Shown in pieces: positions 46,628 through 56,614 of a stretch of DNA of 64,000 nt. A program made the translations under genes and the position numbers. The notes beneath the pieces were generated by a model, which saw only the letters and a list, made by a program, of their open reading frames with translations, searched no databases and was not told where the DNA came from. The first letter of the stretch is position 1. Each line of letters begins with the position of its first letter. Source of the stretch: Leptospira bourretii (GTDB lineage: Bacteria > Spirochaetota > Leptospiria > Leptospirales > Leptospiraceae); assembly GCF_004770145.1 (NCBI RefSeq), contig NZ_RQFW01000005.1:620001-684000 (forward strand), given 5' to 3'.

Positions 46628-47755
46628 TTATACTTTTGCGTTTGCCTTTTGGTTTGTCAGGTATTTTAAGTAAGCAATGATAAAATCTTCCAAGTCTCCG
46701 TCCATCACTGCATGAACGTTTCCTGTTTCGAAATCGGTTCTGTGGTCTTTTACCAAATTGTATGGATGGAACACATAACTTCGAATTTGTGATCCCCAAG
46801 AAATATCACGTTTTTCACCCGCTTTTTTAGCGTTTTCTTCTTCCGCTTTTTGTTTTTCCATTTCATACAAACGAGCACGAAGCATCTTCATCGCCGTATC
46901 TCGGTTTTTGATTTGGGACCTTTCCATTTGGCAAGAGACCACAACACCTGTAGGGATATGTGTGATACGTACCGCAGAATCTGTTGTGTTGACATGCTGT
47001 CCACCTGCACCGGAAGAACGATACACATCCACACGAAGGTCTTTTTCTTCAATGTTTACTTGGATGTCGTCATCCACTTCGGGTGTTACATAGACGGAAG
47101 CAAAGGAAGTATGCCTTCTTTTATTCGAATCAAATGGAGAGATCCGAACAAGTCTATGGACTCCTGATTCACATTTTAAATAACCAAAGGGATGATCCCC
47201 TTGGATGTAAAGCGTTGCATTTTTGATTCCCGCAGTTTCCCCCGGTTGGTAATCCACAAGTTCGGCACGATACCCTTTTTGTTCACAAAACCTTGTGTAC
47301 ATTCGCAGTAACATATCTGCCCAATCCTGGGATTCTGTTCCACCAGCCCCTGGATGGATATTGATAAAAGCAGCTTTGCCATCATCTTTGCCGGCAAGAG
47401 CATCTAACATTTGCAAGTTTTCGAATGTTTCAAACATTCGATCAAAATCATCGTTTAATGATTTTAATCCCTCTTCACCCATTTCTTCGGATGTGAGTTC
47501 AATCAAATCAGGAAAATCAATGAGTTCCTTTTTTAAATCCAACCAGGGATCCAACTTTAATTGTAACTCGTTTCGTTTTTGAGTGACTGTTTTTGCTTGG
47601 TCAGGGGAATCCCATAACTTGGGATCATTTGCTTTTTCAATGAGTGAAGATAAACGGTCATAGTCTTCTTGGAAATTTTGGGCCGTCCAATAGGATTGGA
47701 AAGTCTCAATCATTTCTGATGTTTGTTTTTTTAAGTCTTTTAGTGATCTATCCAT
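46628..47755 (-). CDS. prfB: Peptide chain release factor 2
   Basis: RF2 releases peptides at UAA and UGA. The 375-residue protein has the stop-recognition segment [16 protein letters not shown] (SPF) and the GGQ motif in [17 protein letters not shown]. The reading frame is continuous from the ATG; I find no in-frame UGA with a slippery CUU site near codon 25, so the usual autoregulatory frameshift is absent. It lies five bases upstream of the regulator gene on the same strand. Confidence 0.95.
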   Translation of the reverse strand: MDRSLKDLKKQTSEMIETFQSYWTAQNFQEDYDRLSSLIEKANDPKLWDSPDQAKTVTQKRNELQLKLDPWLDLKKELIDFPDLIELTSEEMGEEGLKSLNDDFDRMFETFENLQMLDALAGKDDGKAAFINIHPGAGGTESQDWADMLLRMYTRFCEQKGYRAELVDYQPGETAGIKNATLYIQGDHPFGYLKCESGVHRLVRISPFDSNKRRHTSFASVYVTPEVDDDIQVNIEEKDLRVDVYRSSGAGGQHVNTTDSAVRITHIPTGVVVSCQMERSQIKNRDTAMKMLRARLYEMEKQKAEEENAKKAGEKRDISWGSQIRSYVFHPYNLVKDHRTDFETGNVHAVMDGDLEDFIIAYLKYLTNQKANAKV

Positions 47756-47780
47756 AATGCGTAAATCCGAAGTGGAAGTT

Positions 47781-48620
47781 TTAAAACAAAGAATCTTTAC
47801 GAAGTCGTTCTACTTCCCATTGGAAAATTGTTTCTCTGAGTTGCGGAGTGTTTCCTTCCACAGTTCCCACAAGAGAATAACTTGATTCTTTTCCGTATGT
47901 ATCAGGCAAACGTTTGAGTATGAATTTACCTGACTTAATGAGTTCAATGACATGGAGTAAAAAAGGATCTTTTTCTTTCCTACTCATCTCTTCCATAGAA
48001 TAATAAAAAGTAGAAAGACCTTTATAAAACCAATCGATGTATTCGTTTTTGCCGCGTGGCCAAATTTGTTCCAAACGAATTTCCGATTCTTGGACAAGCG
48101 ACTTACCAAGGAAAGGTTTTTGCAAAACACGACACTGGGAATAAATTTCAAAGTTTAAATCCCGGTCTCCACCCTTTTCAAAATCCACACCGATCCAACG
48201 AATCCAAGATTTTTTTTCTTTGATGGATAAAGCAGGAATCAGTGCAAACAAATAACCTTGGTCTTTGAATATCCTTTCATGAGCCAGATGTTCTAAAATT
48301 TCCATTGGGATCATATAATGGCCTTTGGCCCATTCAATCACATAAGGGATGGATTCTAATTGAAGGTACTCAGGTGGAGTTTCCGAACGAATGATATCAC
48401 CAAATTGCGTGAGGATAAAAATAAACGATAACAACTCTTGACGACTAAGACCCGAAAGCACACTTACCGATCCACTTAAGTTTTGAAGGGCACGGCGAAT
48501 CATCAAATGTTGTTGGAGTTGGGTTTGGTTTTCAGACAAAATGATCCCTAGATGTTTTTCAAAATTGCGAAGGCTAACACGTTCACAATTTTTAAAATTT
48601 CCAGAGATACTAAATGGCAT
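47781..48620 (-). CDS. Hypothetical protein
   Basis: A 279-residue protein with no recognised family. The ATG at 48620 overlaps the purD stop (TAATG), so translation is coupled to purD. The sequence is helical and basic ([20 protein letters not shown] at the start; [19 protein letters not shown] in the middle). No signal peptide, membrane helix or metal motif. Located between purD and prfB, it may be a Leptospira-specific cytoplasmic protein. Confidence 0.7.
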   Translation of the reverse strand: MPFSISGNFKNCERVSLRNFEKHLGIILSENQTQLQQHLMIRRALQNLSGSVSVLSGLSRQELLSFIFILTQFGDIIRSETPPEYLQLESIPYVIEWAKGHYMIPMEILEHLAHERIFKDQGYLFALIPALSIKEKKSWIRWIGVDFEKGGDRDLNFEIYSQCRVLQKPFLGKSLVQESEIRLEQIWPRGKNEYIDWFYKGLSTFYYSMEEMSRKEKDPFLLHVIELIKSGKFILKRLPDTYGKESSYSLVGTVEGNTPQLRETIFQWEVERLRKDSLF

Positions 48621-49897
48621 TAGAGAGCACGCCTTCCTATATCTTTTCGATAAAACGTATCTGGTGCTTTGATTTTCCCTAAAAACGCATAACAATCATT
48701 AATGGCGTCTTTTAAAGAAGTACCGAATGATGTGATTCCGAGAATTCGTCCACCATTTGCCAAAATTTGGTTTTCTTGGCTTTTGGTTCCTGCATGGTAA
48801 ACCACCACATTTCCCTCATTTGGTGGAATCTCCAAAGGCATTCCTTTTTGTGGGGCGTCCGGATATCCTTTCGCTGCAAGAACCACAATGGCAGAGGATC
48901 CCTCTTTTAGTTTTAGATTTCTCTCCGGGAGATTGCCCATCGCAGAGGCATAAAAAATAGGTAAAATATCTTCATCCAACAAACGTAATACACACTGTGT
49001 TTCTGGATCTCCAAAACGACAGTTAAATTCCACTACATTGGGATTTCCTTCTTTGGTAATCATAAGACCAACATAAAGAAGTCCTTTATAAGGATGGCCC
49101 GAATTGCGAAATTCAACTAACATTGGTTCAATGACGAGTTCCTTAACTTTAGATAGAACAACATCTGTCACAATCGGTGCTGGTGCATAAGCACCCATCC
49201 CCCCTGTATTCGGTCCAATGTCTCCATCATACGCCCGTTTGTGGTCTTGGGCTGCAGGAAGGCACATATACCTTTCTCCGTCAGTGATGACAAAAAGTGA
49301 TGCTTCTTCGCCTTCTAAAAAGGATTCCAAAACTACCTTGTTCCCACTTTCCCCAAACTTTGATTCTAAAAAGATTTCATCTAACGCCTGTTTCACTTCT
49401 TTCATTTCGAAAGCAACAGTGACACCCTTTCCGGCAGCAAGACCATCTGCTTTTACCACAAGAGGTAAAATTTCTTTTTGGGCATAACTCCAAGCCGATT
49501 CGTGATCTGTAAATACAGCAAAGGAAGCTGTAGGAACTTTGGCCCGTTTCATCATTTCTTTGGCAAAGTGTTTACTTCCTTCCACTTGCGCACAATAAGC
49601 AGAAGGCCCAAAACAAGGGATACCTATTTCAGCACACCAATCAGAGAGTCCGTTCACAAGAGGATCTTCTGGACCAACCACAACAAGATTTGTTCCTGAA
49701 GATTTTATATAATCAAAAAATTTGGATTTATCAGTGATGGATATGTCCTTTGGATCCAATAATAAATCTTTCGAAAAACCACCATTACCTGGGAATACCC
49801 GAAGAGATTCCAAAGATTTTGATTTAGAGATGACATCCGCTAACGCATGTTCTCTTCCGCCACTTCCAATGAGTAAAACTTTAAATTTATGTTCCAA
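48620..49897 (-). CDS. purD: Phosphoribosylamine-glycine ligase
   Basis: PurD (GAR synthetase) catalyses the second step of purine synthesis. The 425-residue protein has an ATP-grasp fold: [15 protein letters not shown] at the start, [15 protein letters not shown] and [11 protein letters not shown], then [13 protein letters not shown] and [13 protein letters not shown] with the metal-binding acids. The start is a TTG (49895-49897) within the last bases of valS, an 11-base overlap. Confidence 0.94.
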   Translation of the reverse strand: MEHKFKVLLIGSGGREHALADVISKSKSLESLRVFPGNGGFSKDLLLDPKDISITDKSKFFDYIKSSGTNLVVVGPEDPLVNGLSDWCAEIGIPCFGPSAYCAQVEGSKHFAKEMMKRAKVPTASFAVFTDHESAWSYAQKEILPLVVKADGLAAGKGVTVAFEMKEVKQALDEIFLESKFGESGNKVVLESFLEGEEASLFVITDGERYMCLPAAQDHKRAYDGDIGPNTGGMGAYAPAPIVTDVVLSKVKELVIEPMLVEFRNSGHPYKGLLYVGLMITKEGNPNVVEFNCRFGDPETQCVLRLLDEDILPIFYASAMGNLPERNLKLKEGSSAIVVLAAKGYPDAPQKGMPLEIPPNEGNVVVYHAGTKSQENQILANGGRILGITSFGTSLKDAINDCYAFLGKIKAPDTFYRKDIGRRAL

Positions 49898-52571
49898 TTT
49901 TTTCTAAAGCCCTTACCGTACTTTCTAGTTTCTCTTTCCAGGTATTATACTTTTCTCTTTCTTTTTCTACGACGTCCGGTTTTGCTTTTTCTAAGAACGA
50001 TGGATTGTTGATTTTGTTTTCCAACTTTTCCATTTCCAATTGGATTTGTTTTTTCTCTTTTTCCAATCGTTGTTTTTCTTTTTCAAAATCAAAAATACCT
50101 TCCAAAGGAAGAAAAATTTCTCCAATCGAAAAAGCACCTACGGAATCTGTATTTTTTGCTTCATAAGAATCTAAAAATTCCAAACTCTCTGCTTTAGAAA
50201 GTTGAAGGATGGATTTGATTTCTCTTTCCATCATTTCTTTTAATTCTTTATGATTACACTTGATGATGACCTTACATTTTTTCTCAGGTTTCACTCCGAG
50301 TTCTGCACGCATGTTTCGAATCTTTGTAATGATCTCACGCACCAGTTCCATACGAACCACAGCCGGTGCGGAATCAGAAACTCCATACGGTTTTGGAAAT
50401 TCAGTTTTTGCAAGTTCGGTAGTCTCAAGTAAAGAATGGATTTCTTCGGTAATGAAAGGCATAAACGGATGTAAAAGTCCAAGTGATTTTTTCAAAACAC
50501 TCACAAGCACAAACCGCGCTTTTTCTTGTGATTCTGGAGTTACATTCCCATAAACACGAGCTTTGGTTAATTCCAAATACCAATCACAGAACGATCCCCA
50601 AACAAAATCATAAACAGCATTTGCCATTTCGAAAAAAAGATAACCGGAATAAGCTTTTTCATACTTACTAAGCATCCGATCAAATTCATTCAAAATCCAA
50701 AGGTCAGTATCTTCTAAAGAATTAAGTTCTGGTTCTTTGGCCTCGAACTCTTCCGGTAGGTTCATAAAAATAAATCGGCTTGAGTTCCAAATTTTATTAC
50801 AGAAAGACCTATATCCGTCTAACCGCGATTCGTCGAAAAGAATATCCTTTCCTTCCGGTAAAACGGCTGCGAGAAAAAATCGAAACGAATCGGTTCCGTA
50901 TTTACTCATCATGTCCAAAGGATCCACTACGTTTCCAAGGGACTTACTAAACTTCTTACCATCTTTATCACGAACAAGGCCATGGATGAGAACCTTATGA
51001 AAAGGAACATCCCCCATAAATTTAAGACCATTCATAATCATCCGAGCTACCCAGAAGAAGATGATATCAAATCCAGTCACGAGAACGGAGGTAGGATAGT
51101 ATTGTTTGAGTTCGTTTGAATTTTCAGGCCAACCAAATACAGTAAAAGGCCAAAGTCCGGATGAGAACCAAGTGTCCAAAACGTCTTCGTCTTGTTTGAT
51201 GGTCTCTTTTGTAACACTCACACCTTTTTTAGAAAATAGAGATACTGCTTCTTCGATGGATTCAGCTACCACCATCTCACCGTTTGGTGCATAATAAGCT
51301 GGAATACGATGGCCCCACCAAAGTTGGCGAGAAATACACCAATCACGGATATTTTCCATCCACTCAAAGTATGTTTTTTCCCACATCTTTGGTTGGAATT
51401 GAACCTTTCCAGATTTCACAACTTCAATGGCAGGTTTTGCAAGAGATTCAATTTTTACAAACCACTGAGTCGATAACAACGGTTCGATGACCGCTCCCCC
51501 TCTTTGGTTGTGTCCTACGCTGTGGATATGCGTTTCTATTTTTTCAATATAACCATTGGTTTCGAGTTCTTCCACAACTCGTTTACGAGCTTCAAACCGG
51601 TCGAGTCCATTGTACTTACCAGCATGTTCGTTTAGAGTCCCATCCAAGTTCATAATATTGAGTGGAGTGAGTTTCAAACGAAGTCCCGCTTCATAGTCAT
51701 TGATGTCATGGGCCGGAGTGATTTTCACAAGCCCCGATCCAAATTCTTTATCTACGAAGGAATCAAACAAAACTGGAATTTCTTTACCGGCTATTGGTAA
51801 AAAGACAAACTTATCTTTTAAATCCGTATAACGAACGTCATCTGGGTGAGCACAAACAGCCACGTCACCAAACATGGTTTCGGGCCTTGTGGTTGCGACA
51901 ACGATGTATTCACCTTTGGTAAGAGTTTTTGGATCTTTGGATTTAAACTCTGCTTTAGGATATTTGATATGATAAAGTTTGCCTTGTTTTTCTTTGTACT
52001 CGACTTCAATGTCAGAGATCGCGGTTTTAGTCACCGGGCACCAGTTGATGATTCGTTCACCACGGTAAATGAGACCCTCATCATACAAACTACGAAACAC
52101 TTTAATAACTGCTTTGGAAAGACCTTCATCAAACGTAAATCGTTCGCGCGACCAGTCTACCGATTCACCGAGTAACCGCTGTTGTTTGGCGATCATTCCA
52201 CCAGAATGAGCTTTCCATTCCCATACTTTTTCGATAAATCCTTCGCGAGTAAAATCAGTTCTAGACTTTCCTTCTTTTCCTAACTCACGTTCCACGACTA
52301 CTTGTGTGGCAATCCCAGCATGGTCCATTCCAGGAACCCAAACTACATTTTTACCTTTTTTACGTTCGATACGAATGATGATGTCTTGGATGGTATGATT
52401 GAGTGCATGACCAATGTGTAAATTCCCTGTAACGTTTGGTGGAGGGATGACGATCGAAAATGTTTCTTTGCGAGAAGAGTCAGGCGCGAAGGTTTTTTTT
52501 TCTTCCCAGGTTTTTATCCATTTGGGCTCTACAGATTCGGGATCGTAACGGTCAGGTAGCTGTGATTTCAT
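49887..52571 (-). CDS. valS: Valyl-tRNA synthetase
   Basis: Class I synthetase for tRNA-Val, 894 residues. HIGH region [18 protein letters not shown], the editing CP1 domain with [20 protein letters not shown], and a KMSKS equivalent [15 protein letters not shown]. The C-terminus has the usual coiled coil ([20 protein letters not shown]) that holds the tRNA. Length is normal for the family. First gene of a minus-strand run valS-purD-unknown-prfB-regulator with short gaps or overlaps. Confidence 0.96.
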   Translation of the reverse strand: MKSQLPDRYDPESVEPKWIKTWEEKKTFAPDSSRKETFSIVIPPPNVTGNLHIGHALNHTIQDIIIRIERKKGKNVVWVPGMDHAGIATQVVVERELGKEGKSRTDFTREGFIEKVWEWKAHSGGMIAKQQRLLGESVDWSRERFTFDEGLSKAVIKVFRSLYDEGLIYRGERIINWCPVTKTAISDIEVEYKEKQGKLYHIKYPKAEFKSKDPKTLTKGEYIVVATTRPETMFGDVAVCAHPDDVRYTDLKDKFVFLPIAGKEIPVLFDSFVDKEFGSGLVKITPAHDINDYEAGLRLKLTPLNIMNLDGTLNEHAGKYNGLDRFEARKRVVEELETNGYIEKIETHIHSVGHNQRGGAVIEPLLSTQWFVKIESLAKPAIEVVKSGKVQFQPKMWEKTYFEWMENIRDWCISRQLWWGHRIPAYYAPNGEMVVAESIEEAVSLFSKKGVSVTKETIKQDEDVLDTWFSSGLWPFTVFGWPENSNELKQYYPTSVLVTGFDIIFFWVARMIMNGLKFMGDVPFHKVLIHGLVRDKDGKKFSKSLGNVVDPLDMMSKYGTDSFRFFLAAVLPEGKDILFDESRLDGYRSFCNKIWNSSRFIFMNLPEEFEAKEPELNSLEDTDLWILNEFDRMLSKYEKAYSGYLFFEMANAVYDFVWGSFCDWYLELTKARVYGNVTPESQEKARFVLVSVLKKSLGLLHPFMPFITEEIHSLLETTELAKTEFPKPYGVSDSAPAVVRMELVREIITKIRNMRAELGVKPEKKCKVIIKCNHKELKEMMEREIKSILQLSKAESLEFLDSYEAKNTDSVGAFSIGEIFLPLEGIFDFEKEKQRLEKEKKQIQLEMEKLENKINNPSFLEKAKPDVVEKEREKYNTWKEKLESTVRALEKIGT

Positions 52572-52687
52572 AGGGTCTTTGGATTTCTTGCACTTTACTA
52601 TGTTTCGTAAAGAGTTTAGGGGTCAAGGATGAAACAGCAACCAAGGTTCGCATTGACAGAAAGGCGAGGCAAAAGAATCTGGTTGGC

Positions 52688-52837
52688 ATGAACGCAAAAA
52701 CAGCAAAAATCCTCGGCAAATATGCAACCTTCAAAGGTGTTTCAGAAAAACAATTGAAACGCGATTGGTTGTCTCTTTCCCATATCGATAAAGATAAAAA
52801 AAGACAAGAAATCCTTAAAGAAATCGCAAAGAAATAA
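52688..52837 (+). CDS. Small basic hypothetical protein
   Basis: A 49-residue Lys-rich helical protein (MNAKTAKILGKYATFKGVSE, ending KEIAKK). The same frame stays open upstream to before 52622 and reads protein-like (ETATKVRIDRKARQKNLVG) but without a standard start. A separate short frame begins at an ATG at 52629 with an AGGGG ribosome site and ends in a TGA that overlaps this ATG (ATGA), so either a 20-codon leader or a frameshifted N-terminus is present. A terminator follows the stop. Confidence 0.5.
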   Translation: MNAKTAKILGKYATFKGVSEKQLKRDWLSLSHIDKDKKRQEILKEIAKK

Positions 52838-52842
52838 GATAT

Positions 52843-52868
52843 GCGGAAGTTTCCTTCCGCTTTTTTTT
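52843..52868 (+). terminator. Intrinsic terminator directly before a start codon
   Basis: Stem GCGGAAG/CTTCCGC (52843-52849 with 52854-52860), loop TTTC, followed by eight T. The last T of the run is immediately followed by the ATG at 52869 of the thioredoxin-like gene. Confidence 0.92.
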
Positions 52869-53315
52869 ATGGAACGTAAGTTTCGAACTCTTCTCTCTCT
52901 TTTAATTTTTGGGTCCTCTCTCTCCGCTCTTTCTCATTGTTTCAAACAAAGTGACATAATATTTTCCCAATATGAAGAAAATTTGGTTTTGGCAAAAAAA
53001 TCCAACCGAAAGCTCATCGTTCTTTTTGGTGCCGATTGGTGTCCCGACTGTAGAGCATTAGATGGGATTTTTGGGGAACCAGAACCAAAGGCTATCCTCA
53101 AAGAAAATTTTATCCTCTTCAAAGTCGATGTGGGTCGTTTCGACAAAAATTTAAGTCTAAATGAAAAACTAGGAAACCCCATTCAAAATGGAATCCCTGC
53201 TCTTGTCATTTTGAGCCCAGAAGGAAAAATTCTCACTTCAACAAAAGGCGGAGAGTTCTCTAACGCCAGTAAGATGACAAAAGAACAAGTTCTAGAATTT
53301 TTATATCATCTTTAG
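52869..53315 (+). CDS. Exported thioredoxin-fold protein
   Basis: A 148-residue protein with an N-terminal hydrophobic signal ([19 protein letters not shown]) and a thioredoxin-like domain with active site CPDC (Cys58 and Cys61, in FGADWCPDCRALDG) and a cis-Pro region NGIPALVILSP. It resembles the thioredoxin_7/DUF255-like group that reduces or isomerises disulfides in the periplasm. The ATG comes directly after a terminator T run, leaving no room for a ribosome binding site. Confidence 0.8.
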   Translation: MERKFRTLLSLLIFGSSLSALSHCFKQSDIIFSQYEENLVLAKKSNRKLIVLFGADWCPDCRALDGIFGEPEPKAILKENFILFKVDVGRFDKNLSLNEKLGNPIQNGIPALVILSPEGKILTSTKGGEFSNASKMTKEQVLEFLYHL

Positions 53316-53348
53316 GAGAAGTTTGTTTTTCACAAACTATTCAATTTT

Positions 53349-53924
53349 ATGAACCGAACCAAAAACCAATTCACAAAAAATTTGTTTTCATACAAATTCA
53401 AAACAACGATTCAATTCTTAAAAAACACAAGTCTATCTCTTATTATACTTCTAACTTTTTCTCTTTCCGCAGAAGAACCGGCCGCCCCGACACTTGCTCT
53501 TGGAAACTCCCTGCCTGAAATCAATTATACAAACCAGTGGGAAGAACCAAGTCCAATCCCTATAGATACTACAAAGGTGATTTTTATTTCTGATATGGAT
53601 GCTAGTAAAATTATCCATCCCATTTTAGAAAAAGAAGGCAAAGGATATTTGGAAGGAAGGCATGCAGTGCTTATCTCCGATATTCATAAAATGCCTTCCC
53701 TTATTTCAAAGTTTGTGGCACTTCCAAAAATGAAATCTTATCCATATACTCTTCGTTTGGTGAGAGAGGAAAAAATTGCAGATCCTTTTCCAAGAACAAA
53801 AGGTTCATTAACCCTGATCCAATTGAAAGCTGGTAAAATAACAAAGATTCAAATCTCCAATATGGAAACAGAGATTCGTTCTTTTTTGGAAACCCAAGAA
53901 AAACCTTCTAAATCCGATCGTTAA
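53349..53924 (+). CDS. Hypothetical exported protein, possibly thioredoxin-like without cysteines
   Basis: A 191-residue protein with a long N-terminus ending in a hydrophobic signal (TSLSLIILLTFSLSAEE). The body reads LGNSLPEINYTNQWEEPSPI, VIFISDMDASKIIHPI and LPKMKSYPYTLRLVREE, compatible with a thioredoxin-type fold lacking the active-site cysteines. Function unknown. It follows the thioredoxin-like gene by 33 bases, so the two may act together in the periplasm. Confidence 0.6.
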   Translation: MNRTKNQFTKNLFSYKFKTTIQFLKNTSLSLIILLTFSLSAEEPAAPTLALGNSLPEINYTNQWEEPSPIPIDTTKVIFISDMDASKIIHPILEKEGKGYLEGRHAVLISDIHKMPSLISKFVALPKMKSYPYTLRLVREEKIADPFPRTKGSLTLIQLKAGKITKIQISNMETEIRSFLETQEKPSKSDR

Positions 53925-54045
53925 ACATTGAATATATGTCAAAATAACTCTTTTTTTACTTAGAAAAGTAAAATCTTCTTGATAACGACGTTCTGAATTC
54001 TGAAAATCTCTCCCTAAGTCTATCTTTAGTTGCGAGAGAATTACT

Positions 54046-55476
54046 ATGCCACTTCCTAAAGTTTGTGTGATCGGGGCCGGTTCCTCCGGTATAACAGTCA
54101 TTAAATCTCTAAAGGAAAATGGAATTCCTTTTGATTGTTACGAAAAAGGAAGTGATGTGGGAGGTAACTGGCGTTACAAAAACGACAATGGCCTCAGCAA
54201 TATTTACAAATCCCTTCATATCAACACGCACAGGGATCGAATGGAATACCGTGACTACCCGATGCCCACAAATTATGCGGATTATCCAAACCACGAACCC
54301 ATTCAAAAATACTTTTTATCCTATGTGGATCACTTTGGACTTCGTAAACACATCCAATTTAAAAACGGAGTCAAAAAAGCAGAACGAACCGAAGAGGGAA
54401 TTTGGAAAATCACTCCAGAGAAAGGACCAGTTAAATACTATGACGTGTTAGTTGTTGCCAATGGACACCATTGGAGTGAACGTTGGCCCGACCCCGCCTT
54501 CCCTGGAAAATTTTCGGGCCAAGTCATGCACTCACATTCTTATGTAGATCCAAAAACACCCGTTAATTGTGAAGGAAAAAACGTAGTCGTTCTTGGAATG
54601 GGAAATAGTGCAATGGATATCTCCGTGGAACTTTCTAGGCCTGGTGTTGCCAAAAAAGTATTTTTATCAGCAAGACGTGGTGCCTACGTCATTCCCAACT
54701 ATCTATTTGGAAAACCATTAGATAAATTAACAGAGTATACACCCCATTGGGTTCCTTTTTTCATCCAACAAACACTCGCTCACCTTCTCATTCGTTTTGG
54801 TGTCGGAAAGATGGAAGACTTTGGTTTACCAAAACCAGATCATAAGTTTGGTTCAGCACACCCTACCATCTCTCAAGATTTGCTTGTAAGGCTTGGACGA
54901 GGGGATATCAAACCAAAACCAGTCATCACAGAACTCAAAGGGAAAAAAATTGCCTTTGCAGATGGAACAGAAGAGGAAGCGGATGTTCTCATTTACTGTA
55001 CAGGATACAATATCAAGTTTCCATTCTTTGATGAGGATTTTATTTCTGCTCCCAATAATTACATCCCACTTTTTTATAAAATGATCAAACCGGGAATCAA
55101 TGATTTGTTTTTTGTAGGTCTTATGCAACCGTTAGGTGCTATTATGCCACTCGCTGAATGCCAAGGAAAATGGATCTCACAATATCTTACTGGAAATTAT
55201 GTATTACCCTCTAAAGAGGACATGGAAAAAGCCATAGAAAGTGACCAAGTCAAAATGCAAAAAAGGTATGTGAGTAGCACGCGCCACACCATCCAAGTAG
55301 ATTACGATTCTTTTCTATATGAGATGAAAGAAGAGATGGCAACCGGTAAAAAAAGATCGGCAAAACTCGGAAACCATTTGCCAATCGAAGCACGAGCGGA
55401 ATTCCTTTCGGAAGGACGTCATGATTCTTCTAAATCTTCGAGAACTTCTAAAAAGAAATTGGTTCGTAGCAGATAA
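54046..55476 (+). CDS. Flavin-containing monooxygenase
   Basis: A 476-residue class B FMO. FAD motif VIGAGSSGITVIKSL at residue 6; GG.W segment EKGSDVGGNWRYKND; the FMO signature FSGQVMHSHSY; the NADPH Rossmann motif VLGMGNSAMDISVEL; and YCTGYNIKFPFFD. It would oxygenate a soft nucleophile (N or S) or a ketone using NADPH and O2. Substrate unknown. Basic Ser/Lys-rich tail. The 3' end overlaps the M23 gene by 56 bases in another frame. Confidence 0.9.
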   Translation: MPLPKVCVIGAGSSGITVIKSLKENGIPFDCYEKGSDVGGNWRYKNDNGLSNIYKSLHINTHRDRMEYRDYPMPTNYADYPNHEPIQKYFLSYVDHFGLRKHIQFKNGVKKAERTEEGIWKITPEKGPVKYYDVLVVANGHHWSERWPDPAFPGKFSGQVMHSHSYVDPKTPVNCEGKNVVVLGMGNSAMDISVELSRPGVAKKVFLSARRGAYVIPNYLFGKPLDKLTEYTPHWVPFFIQQTLAHLLIRFGVGKMEDFGLPKPDHKFGSAHPTISQDLLVRLGRGDIKPKPVITELKGKKIAFADGTEEEADVLIYCTGYNIKFPFFDEDFISAPNNYIPLFYKMIKPGINDLFFVGLMQPLGAIMPLAECQGKWISQYLTGNYVLPSKEDMEKAIESDQVKMQKRYVSSTRHTIQVDYDSFLYEMKEEMATGKKRSAKLGNHLPIEARAEFLSEGRHDSSKSSRTSKKKLVRSR

Positions 55477-56200
55477 CCATTTTTTTCCTTTCTTTTTCAC
55501 AATCTGTCTTGCGCTCCTCGGGACAGGTTGTGCCTCCAAAGGATATTCATACCAAGGAAACCCTCTCTTTGGATGGATGGAATCCTCCGGCGAAGTTCGC
55601 ACTACAGACCCGTATCCCATTCTAAAACGATACCCCTCTTTCCAAGCCACTGACTTCGAATTTCCTGTTGGTGGAAAATATGCGGAAGGATATTACTTGG
55701 CTCAAAAGTTTGGAGCCGAAAATGGAAAGTTTGGCGGGAGAAAACATTTAGGCGAAGATTGGAATGCAATCACTGGTGGTGATAGTGATTATGCAGCCCC
55801 AGTCTATGCTTTCGGGAATGGAGTGGTATCTGAAATTGCCGATTATGGTGGTGGTTGGGGTAAAGTGGTTAGAATTGTGCATTACCATAATGTCGGGAAT
55901 GGAGATTTTTGGTTTTTAGAAACTGTTTATGCCCACCTTCATACCATTGATGTAGAACCTGGACAATTGGTGAAAAAAACAGAATGGATTGGAACGATTG
56001 GAGATGCTAATGGAAACTATCCCGCGCATTTACATTTCGAACTTCGTTCAATCATCGGTGGACCGTTAGGTGGGGGTTATGCACTAAAAACAGAAGGTTT
56101 TTTGCCACCAACAAGGTGGCTCATGCAATATGGACCAAAGGAAAAATCTTTTTCAGAAGAAAGTTTTCAGTTTCTGATGGAAAAGGGTGGAACCCTTTAA
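55421..56200 (+). CDS. M23-family metallopeptidase lipoprotein
   Basis: A 259-residue protein with a lipoprotein signal (PFFFTICLALLGTGCAS; lipobox LGTGC) and an M23/LytM domain: GRKHLGEDWNA supplies the first His and Asp, and PAHLHFELRS the HxH pair. These bind the catalytic zinc of a peptidoglycan endopeptidase. The catalytic residues appear complete. The ATG at 55421 lies inside the FMO gene by 56 bases; the positively charged N-region supports it, but a downstream non-ATG start cannot be excluded. Confidence 0.87.
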   Translation: MILLNLRELLKRNWFVADNHFFPFFFTICLALLGTGCASKGYSYQGNPLFGWMESSGEVRTTDPYPILKRYPSFQATDFEFPVGGKYAEGYYLAQKFGAENGKFGGRKHLGEDWNAITGGDSDYAAPVYAFGNGVVSEIADYGGGWGKVVRIVHYHNVGNGDFWFLETVYAHLHTIDVEPGQLVKKTEWIGTIGDANGNYPAHLHFELRSIIGGPLGGGYALKTEGFLPPTRWLMQYGPKEKSFSEESFQFLMEKGGTL

Positions 56201-56222
56201 TACAATTTTGTAATTTACGAAA

Positions 56223-56534
56223 TCAGTAACTACTAATAAAACCTAACACTTCGTCTTCTTTTTCAGCATTTGTGTCATAAAAATTACAATGGATTTCATA
56301 CAAAGGTTCGTTTCCAAGTTTTTCACATTTCAAAGTTTTTACAAGAAAGTCAACAGAACCTGTCATAGAAATCATTTTTAAAGACACTTTTAAAATAGAT
56401 GGTACTTCTATGTCATAAGGATGGAGAAACATAATCCCTCTAGCACTAATGTGTTTTTTAGAATCATAATCCTTAAGCTGTTCCAATTGAACTTCGAATG
56501 TGGCTGGAATTTCTGTATAATGATTTGGTTTCAT
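56223..56534 (-). CDS. PilZ-like domain protein
   Basis: About 103 residues from the ATG at 56534 (an in-frame TTG at 56585 would add 17). The pattern SKKHISARGIMFLHPYDIEV followed by LKVSLKMISMTG and YEIHCNFYD resembles a PilZ beta-barrel, but the RxxxR c-di-GMP-binding motif is not apparent, so it may not bind c-di-GMP. Cytoplasmic. Located 80 bases from the symporter gene on the same strand. Confidence 0.5.
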   Translation of the reverse strand: MKPNHYTEIPATFEVQLEQLKDYDSKKHISARGIMFLHPYDIEVPSILKVSLKMISMTGSVDFLVKTLKCEKLGNEPLYEIHCNFYDTNAEKEDEVLGFISSY

Positions 56535-56614
56535 GGTCTTGGTATATACTGCAACAAACATAGAATGATTAATACTCTCATTCAATTACTATTTTATGAC
56601 GTACGTATAAATCT

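Noticed and set aside
53950..53975. AT-only hairpin after the gene at 53349 as a terminator
   Set aside because: Arms are TTTTACTT/AAGTAAAA with weak pairing and no clear T run; not strong enough to list.
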